A model generated the notes under the pieces. That model did no database searches. It was not told the origin of the DNA and saw only the letters and a program-made list of their open reading frames with translations. A stretch of DNA of 48,965 bases from Physcia stellaris (lineage: Eukaryota > Ascomycota > Lecanoromycetes > Caliciales > Physciaceae). The position numbers and the translations under genes are program-made. Positions 10,320-23,464 of the stretch are shown one piece after another. How positions within the stretch are numbered: position 1 is the first letter of the stretch; every line of letters begins with the position of its first letter. The DNA lies in the NCBI GenBank assembly GCA_018902385.1, contig JABSSW010000089.1, positions 1-48,965 on the forward strand, in the 5' to 3' direction.

Positions 10320-11430
10320 ATGCACGAGCTCCTCCTCCACACGACAATCCCCTCCACCCGACACCACCAAGTTCTCTCCGTCCTCGCCGGCATAGCAGCC
10401 ATGCAACCCGTCCCCATCCACGAAAAACATCTCATCTTCAAACCCCTGCAGCAGCCCGCTTTACCCGGCAGACCGAACCAGAACCAGGGTGTGGGTGCGC
10501 AGATGAAGCCGCTGCAAGGGCAGATGCAAGGAGATTTGTTCTACTTGAAAGTCGTTGGGGAGATGAGTTCTCAAAGTCAAGGTGGAGCGGGGGATGGGGA
10601 TGGTGATGAGAAGATGAAGGATGCTGCTGAGGTTAGTGTGGAGGAAGTGCGGGATGAGGAAATGGCCGATGAGGGGGAGATGGTACGAAACCCCTTTTCT
10701 CATTTTCTCTTTTTTTGGGGGATGGGGGCAGTTGTCATTCTAGTTGCTATGGTCTGAGGACCTGGACTGATGCCACTGTTTCAGAAGCAGGAGAACACAC
10801 TCAACGACCCACTCACCGCCAACTCCTCCACTTCAACAGCATGGACGCTCCAATTCCGCGACCTCCCCGATCCTTCCGGCCGCCGACCTGTAACCTCCCG
10901 CCTCATGGCCGACATACCCATCACAGCCGGGGACCCAGAGAAATTCATGAAAGCAATGGAGTACTCGTAGGCGATTCCATACTCTCCTTCCCCTTCCTCT
11001 TCTCTATCCCTCCTCCCAATCTCTACCCCTCATATCATCCCAACTACATCCTCCTTCCAAAGCCACCTCCCCTTCTATTTCTCGACCCACCCCAAGCTTT
11101 GCATTTTCTTATGTATGGACTAACACCCCCTTTCCCCACCCCAGCCTCATCACAACCTACCACACCCACGGCCACCGCCTAACCCACAACGCAATCGACA
11201 TCCGCCTCTACCAACCTCTGCTCCCCCCTGCCCCCTCGTCCGGCGCAGAACCCACTCCCCTGGATCCCGCCTCCTACATGCTGCAAACGAGTCTCAAGGT
11301 TCAAGACGGACAGAACGTGGCCCTGATGCAGGAGGGTGTGAGGCAGCTTGTGGAGCTGAAGGAGATGTTGAGAGGGGTTGTGGACTTGGAGGTTGGGGAG
11401 CGGTTGGCTGTTGATACGAGGGTTCGATGA
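10320..11430 (+). CDS. med18: Mediator complex subunit 18 (Srb5)
   Basis: Med18 sits in the head module of Mediator and links activators to RNA polymerase II. Exons are 10320-10682, 10785-10966 and 11145-11430, giving 276 residues. Intron 2 has a clear branch site (gactaac near 11117) before its AG. The start MHELLL and the early block SVLAGIAAMQP.PIHEKHLIFKP are typical. A linker rich in Gly, Asp and Glu follows DLFYLKVVGE. WTLQFRDLPDPSGRRPVTSR comes in exon 2. Exon 3 begins LITTYHTHGHRLTHNAIDIR and ends DLEVGERLAVDTRVR, the conserved end of the family. Reading through the second donor would give a false stop at 10968. The frame is intact. It is the last host gene before the AT-rich island, whose edge is about 400 bases downstream of its stop. 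Confidence 0.93.
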
Positions 11431-11460
11431 TGGTGCGCGGTGAGAAGAAGAGGGGAGAGA

Positions 11461-11550
11461 GAGACGAGAAAAGAAGAAGAAGAAGAAGAAGAAGAAGAAG
11501 AAAAAGAAGAAGAAGAAGAAGAAGAAAAAGAAGAGAAGGAGAGGAGAGGA
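11461..11550. repeat. GAA/GAAA microsatellite
   Basis: A purine tract made of GAA units with occasional GAAA sits about 30 bases after the med18 stop, probably in its 3' untranslated region. It makes a poly-Glu/Lys open frame on one strand and poly-Phe/Leu on the other, neither of which I regard as genes. Confidence 0.9.
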
Positions 11551-11849
11551 GTGAAGAAGCATGAGCGAGGAAGGGTTGGAGCGTGGGTTGAGAAGGCGAG
11601 GGGGTCTTTTGAAGGAGATAGATGGGTTGCCTGTGCTCTAGGGCATTACAAAATTTGGATCGCCGCGTCGGACGATGAGGCACCGTGGGGCGGAAAACTG
11701 TTGAAATGCAACTCAACAAACTGCTGGCTGGGAGTGATAGACGCGACATCCTCCGCATCCAATTAGTGAAATTTAGCGTGTTTATTTCGCGATCTCCTTC
11801 CCCACCTGCAATCACCATTTACTCCATCAATAATACGTTTATTCTGGCC

Positions 11850-12453
11850 ATTGCGACGTTGTTTGAATCGTCTGAATCGAGTCTATTTTATCATATAAAC
11901 AACATGTCATTTGCTGAATCAATATTTGAGCTAGTCATCGTGCAAAGAAAAAGAAAACACGCGTTGATGCAAACGTTTTCATTTCGAAATCGAAAAAAAC
12001 GATCTTTCACTGTATTGAAGCAGCAAAAGTCATTCAAACGTTTGAATTTGATTATACATTTTTTTATTACATTTATTTATCGATCATTTCATTGAATCGC
12101 GTTTGTATGACGTTTTGAAAATTCGTTCAATTGTTTTTGTTTCTTTTGCAATCGATATTCGATTTATTGTTTCATCACATCAATCAAACGATTTATATCA
12201 AAGAAATCAACTGAAATGCGCTGTTATGATGAAATTACGTCAATTGTTATACGCATTTTCGCTGATTCAACATTTTGCAAAAAAATTCAACAATTCAATC
12301 ATTTTGATTTCAAAAAAATGTCAACAATTTATCATTCAATCGCGATCGATATCAAATCGTTGAACGTCATTTGAACGTTGAATTTAGTCAACAAATGTCA
12401 TACAACAACAATGCATCGTGATTTTGAAAAATCGAAAACGTTTTGAACGTTTT
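11850..12453. other. left edge of the island, unassigned AT-rich DNA
   Basis: Composition shifts gradually: CC and CT are still present to about 11830, ApG persists to about 11990, and then the CpR-only pattern is established. I cannot assign this piece to any element. It may be a leaked edge or an older truncated repeat. Confidence 0.5.
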
Positions 12454-12682
12454 TGTTACGAGCATGTCTGACAAATAGATTTGACAAATAGATAGTTGAT
12501 ATGATATGTGATCGAACAACGAATTATGTTCTAATTTCACGTTGAAATTAACGTGATTTAAAATTTGACGTCGCACATTGTTTGCAATTTCAACATTTTG
12601 TATTTATTTGTTTTTGCAAATTTATTGTTTTCGTTTAATTAGTCAATAATACGTTTATTCAAACACGATTCATGATATTACA
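12454..12682 (+). repeat. family 1 LTR (copy A, 5')
   Basis: Starts tgttacgagcatgtctgaca and ends gatattaca. It shares nearly its full length with 33627-33844 and 39286-39535. It still contains some ApG and CpT sites (gag, tag, tct), so it is less mutated than the element interior. Confidence 0.85.
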
Positions 12683-12938
12683 ATAAGTTTTCAATTTTTA
12701 TCGCTCGTCGTGATACGCGAACGCTCAAAAATAAAATTTCAAATCGATTAAATTTTTTTGACGAGACAAACGACGAAAAAGTTCTGCTGATCAAACAAAC
12801 GATCAAAAATTTTTTTTGACGAAACATCTGATGAAAATCGTGAAATAACAAATCGATTTTTCACGCAATCGACGATAAAAGACGAAAATTGATTCGATTG
12901 ATTTTTTTTTTATCACTTTCAATTTTTCATTTTCAGTT

Positions 12939-14600
12939 ATGACTCGAAGTCATCACGAAACAATTTTTTTCGAATTTTTTATTTCGATGAAACAACGTTT
13001 CAAAACGTTACGCGTCAACGTGAATCGCATGTTGCATGAAATTAACGACAACTTTTTTGATGAAAATTTCGTTAATCAATTCAAACGTCGTCGATTTGTA
13101 TCATCGATCGAATTCATAAAAATGAAAAATAAAAAAATCATTCATTTTTGAATATCGTCATCATCGATCAATTGAAATGATGAATCAATCATAAAATCGT
13201 CGACTTTTTAAAGAAATTTGATCGACTACGCATCGATCGTGATAATTATTTGAACGTTTTGACTCAATATCAAAATTTGTACAATATTGTCAACGTCGAT
13301 CGTGACGAATCGATCAATACGAATGTCGAATTAAATGAAATTCGTCGAAAATTGAATATTTTGAAAAACGAATACGAAAAACAACGTGATTTACTTTTGA
13401 TCAAACAAAAAAATTATATTTTTTGAAAAAAAATCACGACGTTTTGTTGATCAAAATTCGCGATCGTGCACGAAATTTTGTTGTCGACGATGAAAAAACG
13501 ACGATGAAATCAACGTAATTAATTTTTTCAAAAACAAACGACGTTTCAAAGCACATTCAAATTCTTTTAAATTCATCGATGAAATAAAATTCATTTGACG
13601 TGTTTGAAAAACAAAAATACACGATAAAATGACGATCAACGTTGATCATTACGACACGAACATGATTGCGATCATTATTGTGATTGATTAAATTGAAAAT
13701 GATGTCGATGATCACATACAATCGATTCGTGACATTGATATAAATCATTTCAAAATTTGACATATGATGTTGAAATTTTTGAACATTATTTACGAAAATT
13801 TTGATTTCAAACGCAATATGCGTAATCAATTTCGAACATTGATCATGAATATTCAAAATTTTCAATTTTTTTATTTCATTTTTTTTCGTTTTAGCAATTG
13901 ATTGATTATAACGAAGTCATCAAAATCGAGAAATTAATGAACAAAATTTTCTAAAATTTGAAAAACGATGAATGTATATTCACGTGAATTTATCACGTTC
14001 GATGAAATTCGAATCATTTTGCAACAAATATACAATCGACAATCGAATTTTCGAAAAAAAAAATCGCGACACGTCAACAACGTTTTGAATTGTTTCAATT
14101 CAAATCAATTTTTGTCGTTTCGATTTCGATGTTTTTTACGAAATTTGCTATTTCGATTTTTTTCGTGAAATTTGTCGTTCATTTTCATTTCAACGTTGAA
14201 ATCAAAATTCGTGATTCGATGACAAACAAATTGATCGTCACGAACAAATGTTTCACATGCGATGAAATCGATCACGTATGAAAAGAAATGTTCGAACGTT
14301 TACAAATATCAAAAAACGTCATTGACACAAAATACAAATGTTTTACATGAATATGATTAACGAGTCGAGCGAATTTGATTCAAAAAATTGATAATTCACA
14401 TCAAAAACGCGATTGATGAATGTTTAAAAATTTTTTTTACTCATCATGACGAATTGTTTGACTTTTTTGTCAAACGATTTTTAATTATCAATTGTACGTT
14501 GTCATTCAACGATAATAAACATAAATTAAAAATTTTAATAAACATTGATGCAATTGATTATGTTTTTATTGATAAAAAATTGCGCAATTTGTATTAACAT
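12939..14600 (+). pseudogene. gag and protease relic, family 1 copy A
   Basis: Fragmented frames carry a gag-like start (12939) and, near 14255-14290, the zinc-knuckle residue pattern CFTCDEIDHV followed by TGA. A protease block at about 14535-14570 reads LINIDAIDYVFID where the family has a DSGATG-type active site. The Gly-to-Asp and Thr-to-Ile changes are those expected from G to A after a purine and C to T before a pyrimidine. Most of gag is unrecognisable. Confidence 0.6.
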
Positions 14601-15523
14601 GTTGAACATGAATTTCGTATTTTTATTAAAATCGAAATTCATTATCGAATTCGACGATCGTCAAATTTTTCAATAATTCATGTCATTTATTTCAAATTGA
14701 CAATTGATTTGCATTTCGAGTTGACAATTTTTTTGTTTATCATCGATTTGAGCAATCATTCGATAATTTTAAAAAATCGTGAATGAACAAACATGAAATT
14801 ATTTTGAATATAATTTACGATAAATTGATTTTCAAATCGTTTCGATGTAATCATCATGATAATATATTCATCAAATCGATTGCAAATTCGACGTTTGAAA
14901 ATTTTTGATTCAAATCGTCGATGAAACGTATTTAATTGACGTCGCGATGTTTTTTATCGAAAACAAATAACGCGAAACATATTGTTGCAATAGAATTTCG
15001 ATATACGATTTTATTTCGTTCGCAATTTAGTTTTTCAACGTTTTATGTACAGAACGAGTCAAACGTATTCGATTCAAAATGTTTCGATTGCTTTATTCAT
15101 TCGAAAATCGATCAAAATGACGAATCGTTCGTCGTTCAATCAAATCATTCAAAAATTGATATCACAGCGATTACGAAAACGACATTCGTCAAAAAAAAAA
15201 ATTTGAAAAACAACGCAATAAACGTTGAAAAATCAAAAACAACAATTCGAAATTTTTCATTTTCGAAATGAATTCAAACGATTCGATGAATATCGCGATA
15301 ATTGATGCGATTTTTTTTGTTTATTCGTCGATTTCAAAAATCGAAAACAAAAAATGCAATGCTTTTTCATTATGATCAATCAAATCGATTTCGCACTCAA
15401 AACATTGCGAACGAATTTTGAATCGTTGAAAATTGTCGTCATGATCAAGAAAATTTTGAAACACGAACAAATCAAATCGATTCTTGAACGTATAATGAAA
15501 AAATATCGAAATATTTCAAACAT

Positions 15524-16260
15524 TTGTTAAAAGTATTCGATTTTCAAAAAATCATTGAATTGTCGTCGCATCGAATTTACGATCATAAAATCGAATTTTT
15601 AAACGATAACAATACATTGTTTCGAAGTCGAATATATTTTTTGTTCGAATTCAAATTTCAAAAATTCAAAAAATATTTGAAAAATAATTTTCAAAAAAAT
15701 TTCATTGTATTCAATCAAACAACATACGTTTCGTTCGTTTTATTTGCAATCAAATCAAATGATCAATTACGTTTGTGTGTGAATTATCGACGATTTAATC
15801 ATATCACGAAACGCAATCGATATTTTATTTTTTTGATCGAAAAAATTTTAATTAGAATGCAAAATTGCAAATATTTGATCAAATTGAATATCATATCGAT
15901 TTTCAACAAATTTCGAATGAGTGAAAAAAATGAAAAACTCATCATATTCGTTATTTTCATGAAATCGTACAAATATTGAATATTATTTTTCGAATTGATC
16001 AACGAATTCGCGAATTGACAACATTACATTTAACGATTTGTTGTTCAACTTTTTGAACGATTTCTGTCAAATTTATTTAAATGATATTTTCATTTACAGC
16101 AAATTCAAAAAAAAACATATCGTTCACGTTCGTAAAATGCTGAAAAAATTCAAAAAAATCGAATTACAAATGAATATTGAAAAATGCGAATTTTTCAAAA
16201 AGAAATGACATTTTTGAGCGTCATATTATCGATGAATGATTTTCGCATAAATTCGAAAAA
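15524..16260 (+). pseudogene. reverse transcriptase relic, family 1 copy A
   Basis: LRLCVNYRRFNHITKRNRY at about 15765-15825 is the Ty3 RT fingers/palm block. FCQIYLNDIFIYS near 16065-16105 is the catalytic block, with YLND in place of YLDD. HIVHVRKMLKKFKK and LQMNIEKCEF follow. Conserved Gln and His codons (CAA, CAT) survive, while Pro, Gly, Ala and Trp codons have changed to Phe, Asp, Val and TGA. Confidence 0.85.
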
Positions 16261-16459
16261 AATAAAAATCATTGTCAATTGAAAACGTTTTACAAATTTG
16301 AAAAAAATGCAAATTTTCGTGAATTTCGTCAATTTTTACAAACGATTCATTCGTGACTTTTCGAAAAAAATTCGAATTTTCATTCGAATGATTAAAAAAT
16401 TCGTGAATTTCGAATGAATTGTTGAAATCGAAAAAATTTTCAATTTTTTCAAAAAAACG

Positions 16460-16930
16460 ATGATCGAAATTTTCATATTACGACATTACGATCGAATCAA
16501 ACAAATCATTTTAAAAATTGATTTTTTTGATTACGTCAATGCGAAAATATTGTTTCAATACGACGACGAAAAAGTTTTGCATTTCGTTGTTTTTTATAGT
16601 CGCAACATGATTTCAATCGAATGCAATTACGAAATTTATAACAAAAAATTGTTGATCATTATTCGTTGTTTAAAACATTGACGTTTTGAATTTAAAAACA
16701 TTGAAAAATCGATCAAAATTTTCATCGATCACAAAAATTTAAAAATTTTCATGACGTCAAAAAAATTAATTTTTCGTCAAATTCGTTGAACAGAAATTCT
16801 TTCGAAATTCAATATTGTCATTCAATTTCAATTCGAAATTCAAAACGTTAAAACAAATGTTTTGATTCGTATGTTTGATTCACGATCAAAAAACGATATT
16901 GACAAACGACATAAATATCGAAAACAAATA
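16460..16930 (+). pseudogene. RNase H relic, family 1 copy A
   Basis: LFQYDDEKVLHFVVFYSRN and ECNYEIYNKKLLIIIRCLKH match the Ty3 RNase H domain. The frame is closed at 16679-16681 by TGA in the conserved HW position and again at 16787-16789 in the conserved QxRWxExL position, 108 bases later in the same frame. Both are Trp codons turned to TGA. The relic stops at the family 2 junction. Confidence 0.88.
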
Positions 16931-16932
16931 TT

Positions 16933-17106
16933 TGTTAAATGTTATCGACGATTTGATCTGCTTGATTTGAATGTCTGTTCGCTGAAATGATTAACTTCAT
17001 CGAAAAAAACGAAAAGAGTTTCTTTCTCACATGTAATTAAGATTTATAAGTCGAAATTTCTCGATAGTTTCTAATGCATCTTTTTTACACATTTCTGTTT
17101 TCAACA
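16933..17106 (+). repeat. family 2 LTR, left
   Basis: About 174 bp, matching 32685-32870 over its length. It retains more CpT/ApG sites (gatctgcttg, aaagagtttctttctc) than the right copy (gatttgtttg, aaaaaaatttcttttt), so the two LTRs were mutated to different degrees. Confidence 0.75.
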
Positions 17107-17538
17107 TATGATAACATCATCGTTACAATCAATCGTCACTTTGCATCATTGATTGCATTTGACAATCATCATACAGAATATTCTGTTGATTTAATTTGCT
17201 TGTTTTTATTTTATCAAAGTTTTCGTGCTTTCGCAATCTTGTTACTCGATGATTTTTTCATCTCATTTTTTTCGATCGATTTTTCATCAATAATCATTGT
17301 TTGAGTATTTCTTTCTGTCTGTTTTTCAATTCTGTCTGTGTAGTCGATTTGTGAAAGCTTTTCAAAAAATTTCTCACATTTTGAAAATTTTTCACATCTC
17401 ATTATTCTGACTAAAAAGACAATTTCAGACATTTTTCATTAGTCGACATTTTGATTTTTGTTTTTAGTGAAATTATTGACTTGCGTGATCATTTCACGAA
17501 TTTTGACAAATCGATCACGAATTTATTTTTTTGCTCAA
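17107..17538 (+). other. family 2 leader segment left of the nested insertion
   Basis: Partly mutated AT-rich DNA with no recognised coding. It ends in ctcaa (17534-17538), the left half of the family 3 target-site duplication; the sequence resumes after 25092. Confidence 0.55.
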
Positions 17539-17735
17539 TGTAAAAATGTAAACGCTGCGTGACTAGAATGTGCGAATAATAATATTAATTGTTATAATAA
17601 ATGCTAAACACATAGTAGAACTAATTGCTAAAAAAAAAAAAAAAGTTCGTGAAATTTCGAATATATAAAGCGCGAAATGCGACAGTTAAATTCAAAACGT
17701 TTTAGCGTTCGCTTGATCGATTTCGTCTCATTACA
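17539..17735 (-). repeat. family 3 LTR, left (3' LTR)
   Basis: 197 bp, tgtaaaaatg...cattaca. It differs from its partner mainly at CpT/ApG positions, each copy keeping some sites the other has lost. Confidence 0.92.
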
Positions 17736-20100
17736 ATTGTTTTTTTTGAATGATCGATTTTTCGCGTCAATTATCAATGTTTTTATAGCATATCAGAAAT
17801 GTATCGCAACAACGTTGTTTTGTAAATAACTTTGTGCTTTTGACGTGTAGTTTTGAAAAATTGTAATTCAATAGATAAAAGTAACAATAACAATGTAATG
17901 CAATTTCAAATATCGCGCTCGTGTTGTGAAGTCGAGTCGAAATGAATCGCGTCGTGTGTTGATGAATGTTTATTTCAATTTTTCAATTCATTTTTTGAAT
18001 TTTTTTTTTTAGCATTTTTATTTCATAATATAGTAAATATCTCGTTTGATTTTTTTTGTTTTTGCGATAACAACAATTATTGCGACAATGATGTCAACAT
18101 GATATATCGCTGTTTGTAAAGTTATTACATCGTTTTTGCAAATGATGATGTTGTCGCAATGATGTTTCAATGACGACGAAATTGATTTTCGAACGTCGAC
18201 AATGCAATGCGTGTGTTAACGATACAACAAATCATGATTTCATTTTTTTTTTCGTCGTTGTTTGTTACGTTTCGCAAAAACACGCAATTTGTTGTTTTTG
18301 TTGTAAATGTATTGTAAATAACGATGACGTTGCTGACTCAATGTTAAATTGATAAATTTTTTTCATTTGAGCAATTGAATGAGAACACGACAATTCAAAT
18401 GTTTTTTCGCGTGACAATCGCGAACGCACGTTGTTAAAATTTAATAAACAAACACGCACAATTGTTTCGAATCAATGTTAATGTATAACAGAATCAATTC
18501 ATTTATGATGTCGGAATCGTCGTTGCGTTCGAAAATTTCGCATAAATTTTAAACACGTTTGCGAAATTTCGAAAAGTAACAAACGCGTCAAATGTCAGTT
18601 TTGTAGCAAAAATTCGCATTATTGCGAGAAAAACATGATTTTTTCGCAATTTCAAATTATTGTTCGCGTTTTTGCTGTTCAAAATAACGTTCAAAACAAA
18701 TTGAAAACAACTTTGAAATTTTGAAAAAATAATAGCATGCAAATTTTGTGCGTAACGTGATTAACATGACGCAAAAACAAATCGAAAAAATTCGTTGTTT
18801 TTTGTTTTTATCGCGTTTCGCAAAATTGTTGCAACAATTACATCAAAATTTGTCACAAAAAACGATTTTTTGTTCGTTGTTTTTTCGTTTTCGTTTGTTT
18901 TTGCGTTTGCTCGAAAGCAAATCAAAATTTTTTTGTTTCGTTTGTTGATTTTGATTTTGATTTTGATTCGCTTCGCGTTGTCTTTTTTCGATTTTTTTCG
19001 TTTTCGATTCGTTTGCGTTTGTTTTCGATTTCGTTTCGTTTGCGTCGCAAACAAATTCGTTTGTTGTCGCGTTTGTTTTTGCGTTTGTTTTCGCGCAACA
19101 AAATCGCGTAATACATGATAAACAACGTTTGATTAAACGCGACGACAATTAACATGAAAAATCGAAATCGATTTGATTGTTGTGATTTGAATTTTGATTG
19201 ATAAGTTTATCGACGTGTTGACGTACATTTTCGTGTTTTTTTTGAATTTATTAAATCGCATATCATATTGATTTTGTTTGTTTTTGTGTTTGTTTGCGTT
19301 GAGATGCTGATGTTTCTTGATTTTTTGTTGTGACGTGTTGTTCTGTGATTTGTTTGTTAAAATTTACGAATTTCATATATTTTTATAGCATTGAAATGTA
19401 TGCAGATTGCAACAATCAAAATCAAGAACAATTTACAATATCATTTTATTGTTTGTGTTTTCGCGTCGCAATTATTGTTATTTTTGCTTTTTAAATCGTT
19501 CACGTTTTTTCAGTTTTAAAAACTGACGTGTTTGTTTTTTGTTGAAAATTTTTCGCTCGATTTCGTTTTGAATTTGTTTGTTTTTCGACGTTTCGCAATT
19601 TTTTCAAATTTGCGTAATTCGCGCGCATTTTCGAATTTGACAATTGCGTTTTCGCATTTTCGAAATGTTTAAATTGATTTTCACGAGTTTTCATATGACG
19701 ATGAGTTTATTTATGCAATAAAATATTCAAATTGATTTTTTTTTTTAATGCGTTTGTTTAGCATTTGCGATATTTTTCATTTTTTTTTCGTTTTTTATTA
19801 ATATTGATTGCGATTTTGAATTTGCGTCGTCACGACTATATCAAAATTCGAATAAAAAACATGAAACACAAAATGTATAATTCATATTGTTTAAACAAAT
19901 CAAATTCGTAAATTTGCGTATTTATTTTTTGACAATTTCAAAAAAATTCAATTGTTTATGATCAATTTTTTTTTTTTTTGAAACGCAATGTGCGTATATT
20001 GATTTCACGTAACAACATTTTTTTTCAAATTCAAAATTTTTCATTATATGATTTTCATTATAATATTTGATTTGCTGTTCGAAAATCGTTTTCACAATTT
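17736..20100 (-). other. 3' part of family 3 without recognised domain
   Basis: About 2.3 kb between the integrase relic and the 3' LTR. It includes low-complexity tracts (18890-19090, repeated ttttgattttgattttgatt and cgtttgttttt runs) that open long frames on both strands. I see no domain. It may be a poorly preserved integrase C-terminus plus a non-coding tail, or another small insertion. Confidence 0.4.
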
Positions 20101-20102
20101 CA

Positions 20103-20801
20103 TTAAATGCGCTCGATTGTTTCGCAACGTTTTTGTTTTGTTTGTTGCAAATGTTGTTTTTTTTTTTGAAAATTGTTCACAAAATCGCTGTTTAAAATCG
20201 CAACGTATTCAAACAAAAATTTTTGAAAAATTTGATCAATGTTTGAATGTTTGCTGTTATTGTAAACAAATTGTGTCATGAATAACAATTTTGATCAATT
20301 ATTTTGTTTGAAATTGCAATACACACGCAAATAATGTTCGAACACAACATTTTGTTTTTTTGTTTGTTTATTTGTTTGTGAATGAAAAACAATGCTAAAT
20401 TTACGTTTCGTTTTCAAATTTTAGCACAAAATAAATCAGAAATTGTTTGTGAAAAAAAATTTTCGATTCGAAATAATGCTACGCATCATTTCATGACGAC
20501 ATACGAATTCTCGTCATAACAAATTCGCAAAATTTATCGCGTTTAACGTTTTTGTGATTGTTATGTACGTTGCGTATTTCGTCAATTTGTTTATCAATAT
20601 TAATATTGAATCGTTAATCTTTTTCGTATAAAGATTTTTAACAAAAAACATATTTGTAATGAAATTCATGATAATTGTATCAAATGATTGTTTTTCATTT
20701 GATGAAATTGCTATCATATCGTCATAAAATTTATGTCGATGAATTCGCATTCGTTGACAATTTGAACAAATGCGTACATAATTTGTTATTTTTTTAATCA
20801 T
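20103..20801 (-). pseudogene. integrase relic, family 3
   Basis: On the minus strand, from 20801, NYVRICSNCQRMRIHRHK is the zinc-binding end of the integrase, followed by the core start (TIIMNFITNMF and, further on, NDSILILINKLTKYATYI). The block FVYNNSKHSNI near 20265 is the late integrase core. Gln and His residues survive; Pro, Gly and Trp positions do not. Confidence 0.85.
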
Positions 20802-21086
20802 GTTAAATCAAAAGTATTTGCGTCGCACAGCATTTTCGATTTTTGTTCGCGCAAAATGTTCAACATTTGAATCGTCATGATTCATACGAAAAATTTTTTG
20901 TTTTGTAGCGAAATTTTCAAACACATAAATTGCGAAATCACGACGAAACAATTCATTTTTTTCAACATTTTATTTCGAAAATTCGTTTTGTTTGTTTGCG
21001 TATTTTTGACGTCATTGCTTTTCAACAACAAAAACGTTTTTTTGTTGTAGTTTGAAATAATCGTCATGTCATTGATTTTCGCAATT

Positions 21087-22898
21087 TCAAATAAAATTTT
21101 TCGATTTCATAATTTGATGAACTAAAAGTCGAAATGCGACAATGTTTAAAATTTTGCAAACACATTTATCGAAAACTTTTTCATTCGAAACAATATTTCG
21201 AATATTTGTCGTAACAATGTTACGCAATCGCGTTGTCGATGTTGCAAATTTGATTGAAACAAACACACGTTGATCGTTTTGCAAATCAAATTGATAATTT
21301 TGATTGCGAAATTTGTTTCGCAAAATAGACAAAAATTTATCGTTGTTTTTGTCGTTATCGTTCGATTTTATAAAATCAGATTTTTTCGACGACGCGTTCG
21401 CAAAATTCAATTTGTTTTTGCGATATTTTATATTGAAATCAAACGCAATTAGCTTTTCAATTTAGCGAATTTGTTTCGCATTGAGTTTTTTGATTGTCAT
21501 AAAATATCGAAAATTGTTGTAATCAAAAATAACGCGAATGAAATGTTTGCTATTTTGCAAATAATGTTTTCAATTTTTGAAATCAAACATTATCGCATAC
21601 AATTTTTTGTCATGCGTATTTCAATTAATTTTTGTTTTTTTGAATTTGTAATTGAAAAACGCAATGAAATGTCATTGATCGTTTTTGTTTTTTGATTGAA
21701 CACATCATTTGTTTCGCGATTAGAAACATCAGTTTTTATGCGTAATTTCGTTTTTCAATCATAGTGCGTAAAAATAAAAGCAATCGTGAATTTAATTTTG
21801 AATTCGTTGAACGCAATTTTAGTTTTCTTTGTCATAACAAATGAAAAACGATTTTTTTTTTTTTTCGTATCACGCGTTAAATTCGTAAATGATGTTACGA
21901 TTTGCGAAAATTTTTAACAAAACGTCTATAAAATTCAGCAAAATTTAAAAAAATTATGATATTTTTCGCATTTTCGAATTCAAATCAATCGACGATTGCG
22001 TTTATACGCGAACGTTTTATTTGAATATCATTGCGTTCAACAACGAAATTTAGAAAATTGATTTTTTTTTTTTGTTGAATTCGCATTTTTTCAGTTTGAC
22101 ATACAAACGATAACGTAACAACGTTTTAAGCATCAAACGAACATGTTTTCAATGTTGTTGTTCATTTTCAAAGTAAATCAGCATATCATTCAGATACATC
22201 ACGCAGAAAACGTCAATGTATGATTTTAATGTTTCATTAACATAAGATTGAAAAATAACAAAAACGTTAACAAAATCGAAAAACATAATTTGATATTCGT
22301 ATTGTTCATAACGAGTACGAAAAGCAATTTTTCACTCATTTTTTTGACGAATACGAATTTTATGATACGCATTTCGAATGTTTATTTTGATGAAATGTTT
22401 AGCATTCGCGAAACGTTTTAACGTCTCAAACAATAGCGACAATGAATAATTGTTTTTGATCGTGATTTCATTGAGTTTTCGATAATTCACACATAAACGC
22501 AAATTGTCATTTGATTTTTTGACAAACAACACAGATGTTTTCGCAAATACGTTGAAAAAACGAATTCATTTTTTCGTCAACGCGTTTTCGAAATAATTGC
22601 GTATAACAGTAAATTCGTCATGTGACATATTGTATATAAATTCAAAACGCGATTTTTTGTTTGATTGCAAGTCAATAATATGTTCGATTTGATCATGTGT
22701 ATTCAAATTGTTCGACAACGTTTTGAAAAATATTTCGATTATTTTTTTGATAACATCAAAAATGTGATCGTTGCGATTCATTTGTAACGCATCACAACGA
22801 ACAACATTTCGTTTTCGATATTGATAATTTTGTGTTAAAAAAAACATTTGATATGACATTGCGACATAAACACGATCACGATTCGCAATGACAATCAT
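21087..22898 (-). pseudogene. reverse transcriptase/RNase H relic, family 3
   Basis: From 22898 the pre-RT block ends FIYNMSHDEFTVIRNYFENA. LRLCVNYRKLNEITIKNNY follows. TGA at 22334-22332 replaces Trp in the family motif E-W-K. The following palm motif, in the same frame, reads MFFDFVNVFVIFQ where active elements have a Pro, Gly, Ala and Thr rich version. The catalytic box is YLND. The linker to integrase is at 21410-21087. Confidence 0.88.
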
Positions 22899-23068
22899 AA
22901 TTAAATCAACGAATTTTTTCGCAAAGCAAAAATTGATTGAAATTTGTTTGAGTTTTTATAATTATTATCACGATATAATCAACGACGATCATGTCAACGA
23001 ATGTCAAAATCGACAACATTCAATCATGAATATTCAAAAATCATGTCGTATTCACGCATGTCAATCGT

Positions 23069-23464
23069 TCAAAAATCAACATTTTGTTTTTTTACATGTT
23101 TTTCATTATTTCGTGTCATGATATGCACGTTTTCATGATGTTTATACATTTGAATCACACGATCGTCAACAGTCTTTACATGTTGTTTAGCAATTTTTTT
23201 GAATTCAGACAATTGCATTTGTTTGACAAAAATTTGTGATATAAAATTCGTTTCGACATCAAAATCAATCAAACAAATAATTGTTGTATTGTTTGTTTGC
23301 GTAATAAATGTTTTGATTGATAACGTGATTATCAAAACACGAAATTTATTTCGTTTTAGATTTATTTTCAATGTTTCAGCGACAAGCATCAAATTCGTTT
23401 TTTTTTCGACGATTGATTTTGATTTTGATTGCGTTTTTTTTGAATTTGCGCATATTTTTCGCAC
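23069..23464 (-). pseudogene. aspartic protease relic, family 3
   Basis: TTIICLIDFDVETNFISQ occupies the place of the DSGA active site; Ser to Phe and Gly to Asp are the expected results of TCC to TTC and GGN to GAN. The downstream text (VDDRVIQMYKH) fits a Ty3 protease. Confidence 0.75.

Larger units (their letters stand above)
12454..16932 (+). mobile_element. Ty3/Gypsy family 1, copy A, truncated at its 3' end
   Basis: The copy starts with an LTR (12454-12682) shared with copy B. It runs through gag, protease, RT and RNase H relics in + orientation. It ends at 16932 where family 2 begins, within the RNase H/integrase linker. The integrase and 3' LTR are missing; they do not reappear after family 2 ends at 32870. 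Every frame is closed by TGA and other stops, so it is dead. Confidence 0.85.

Noticed and set aside
11179-11818. Open frames with poly-Phe, poly-Leu or poly-Glu/Lys
   Set aside because: They are created by the GAA microsatellite and the antisense of med18 exon 3.
18740-19150. Open frames on both strands rich in Asn/Lys or Phe/Arg
   Set aside because: Low-complexity AT-rich DNA with few stops by composition; no conserved motif.
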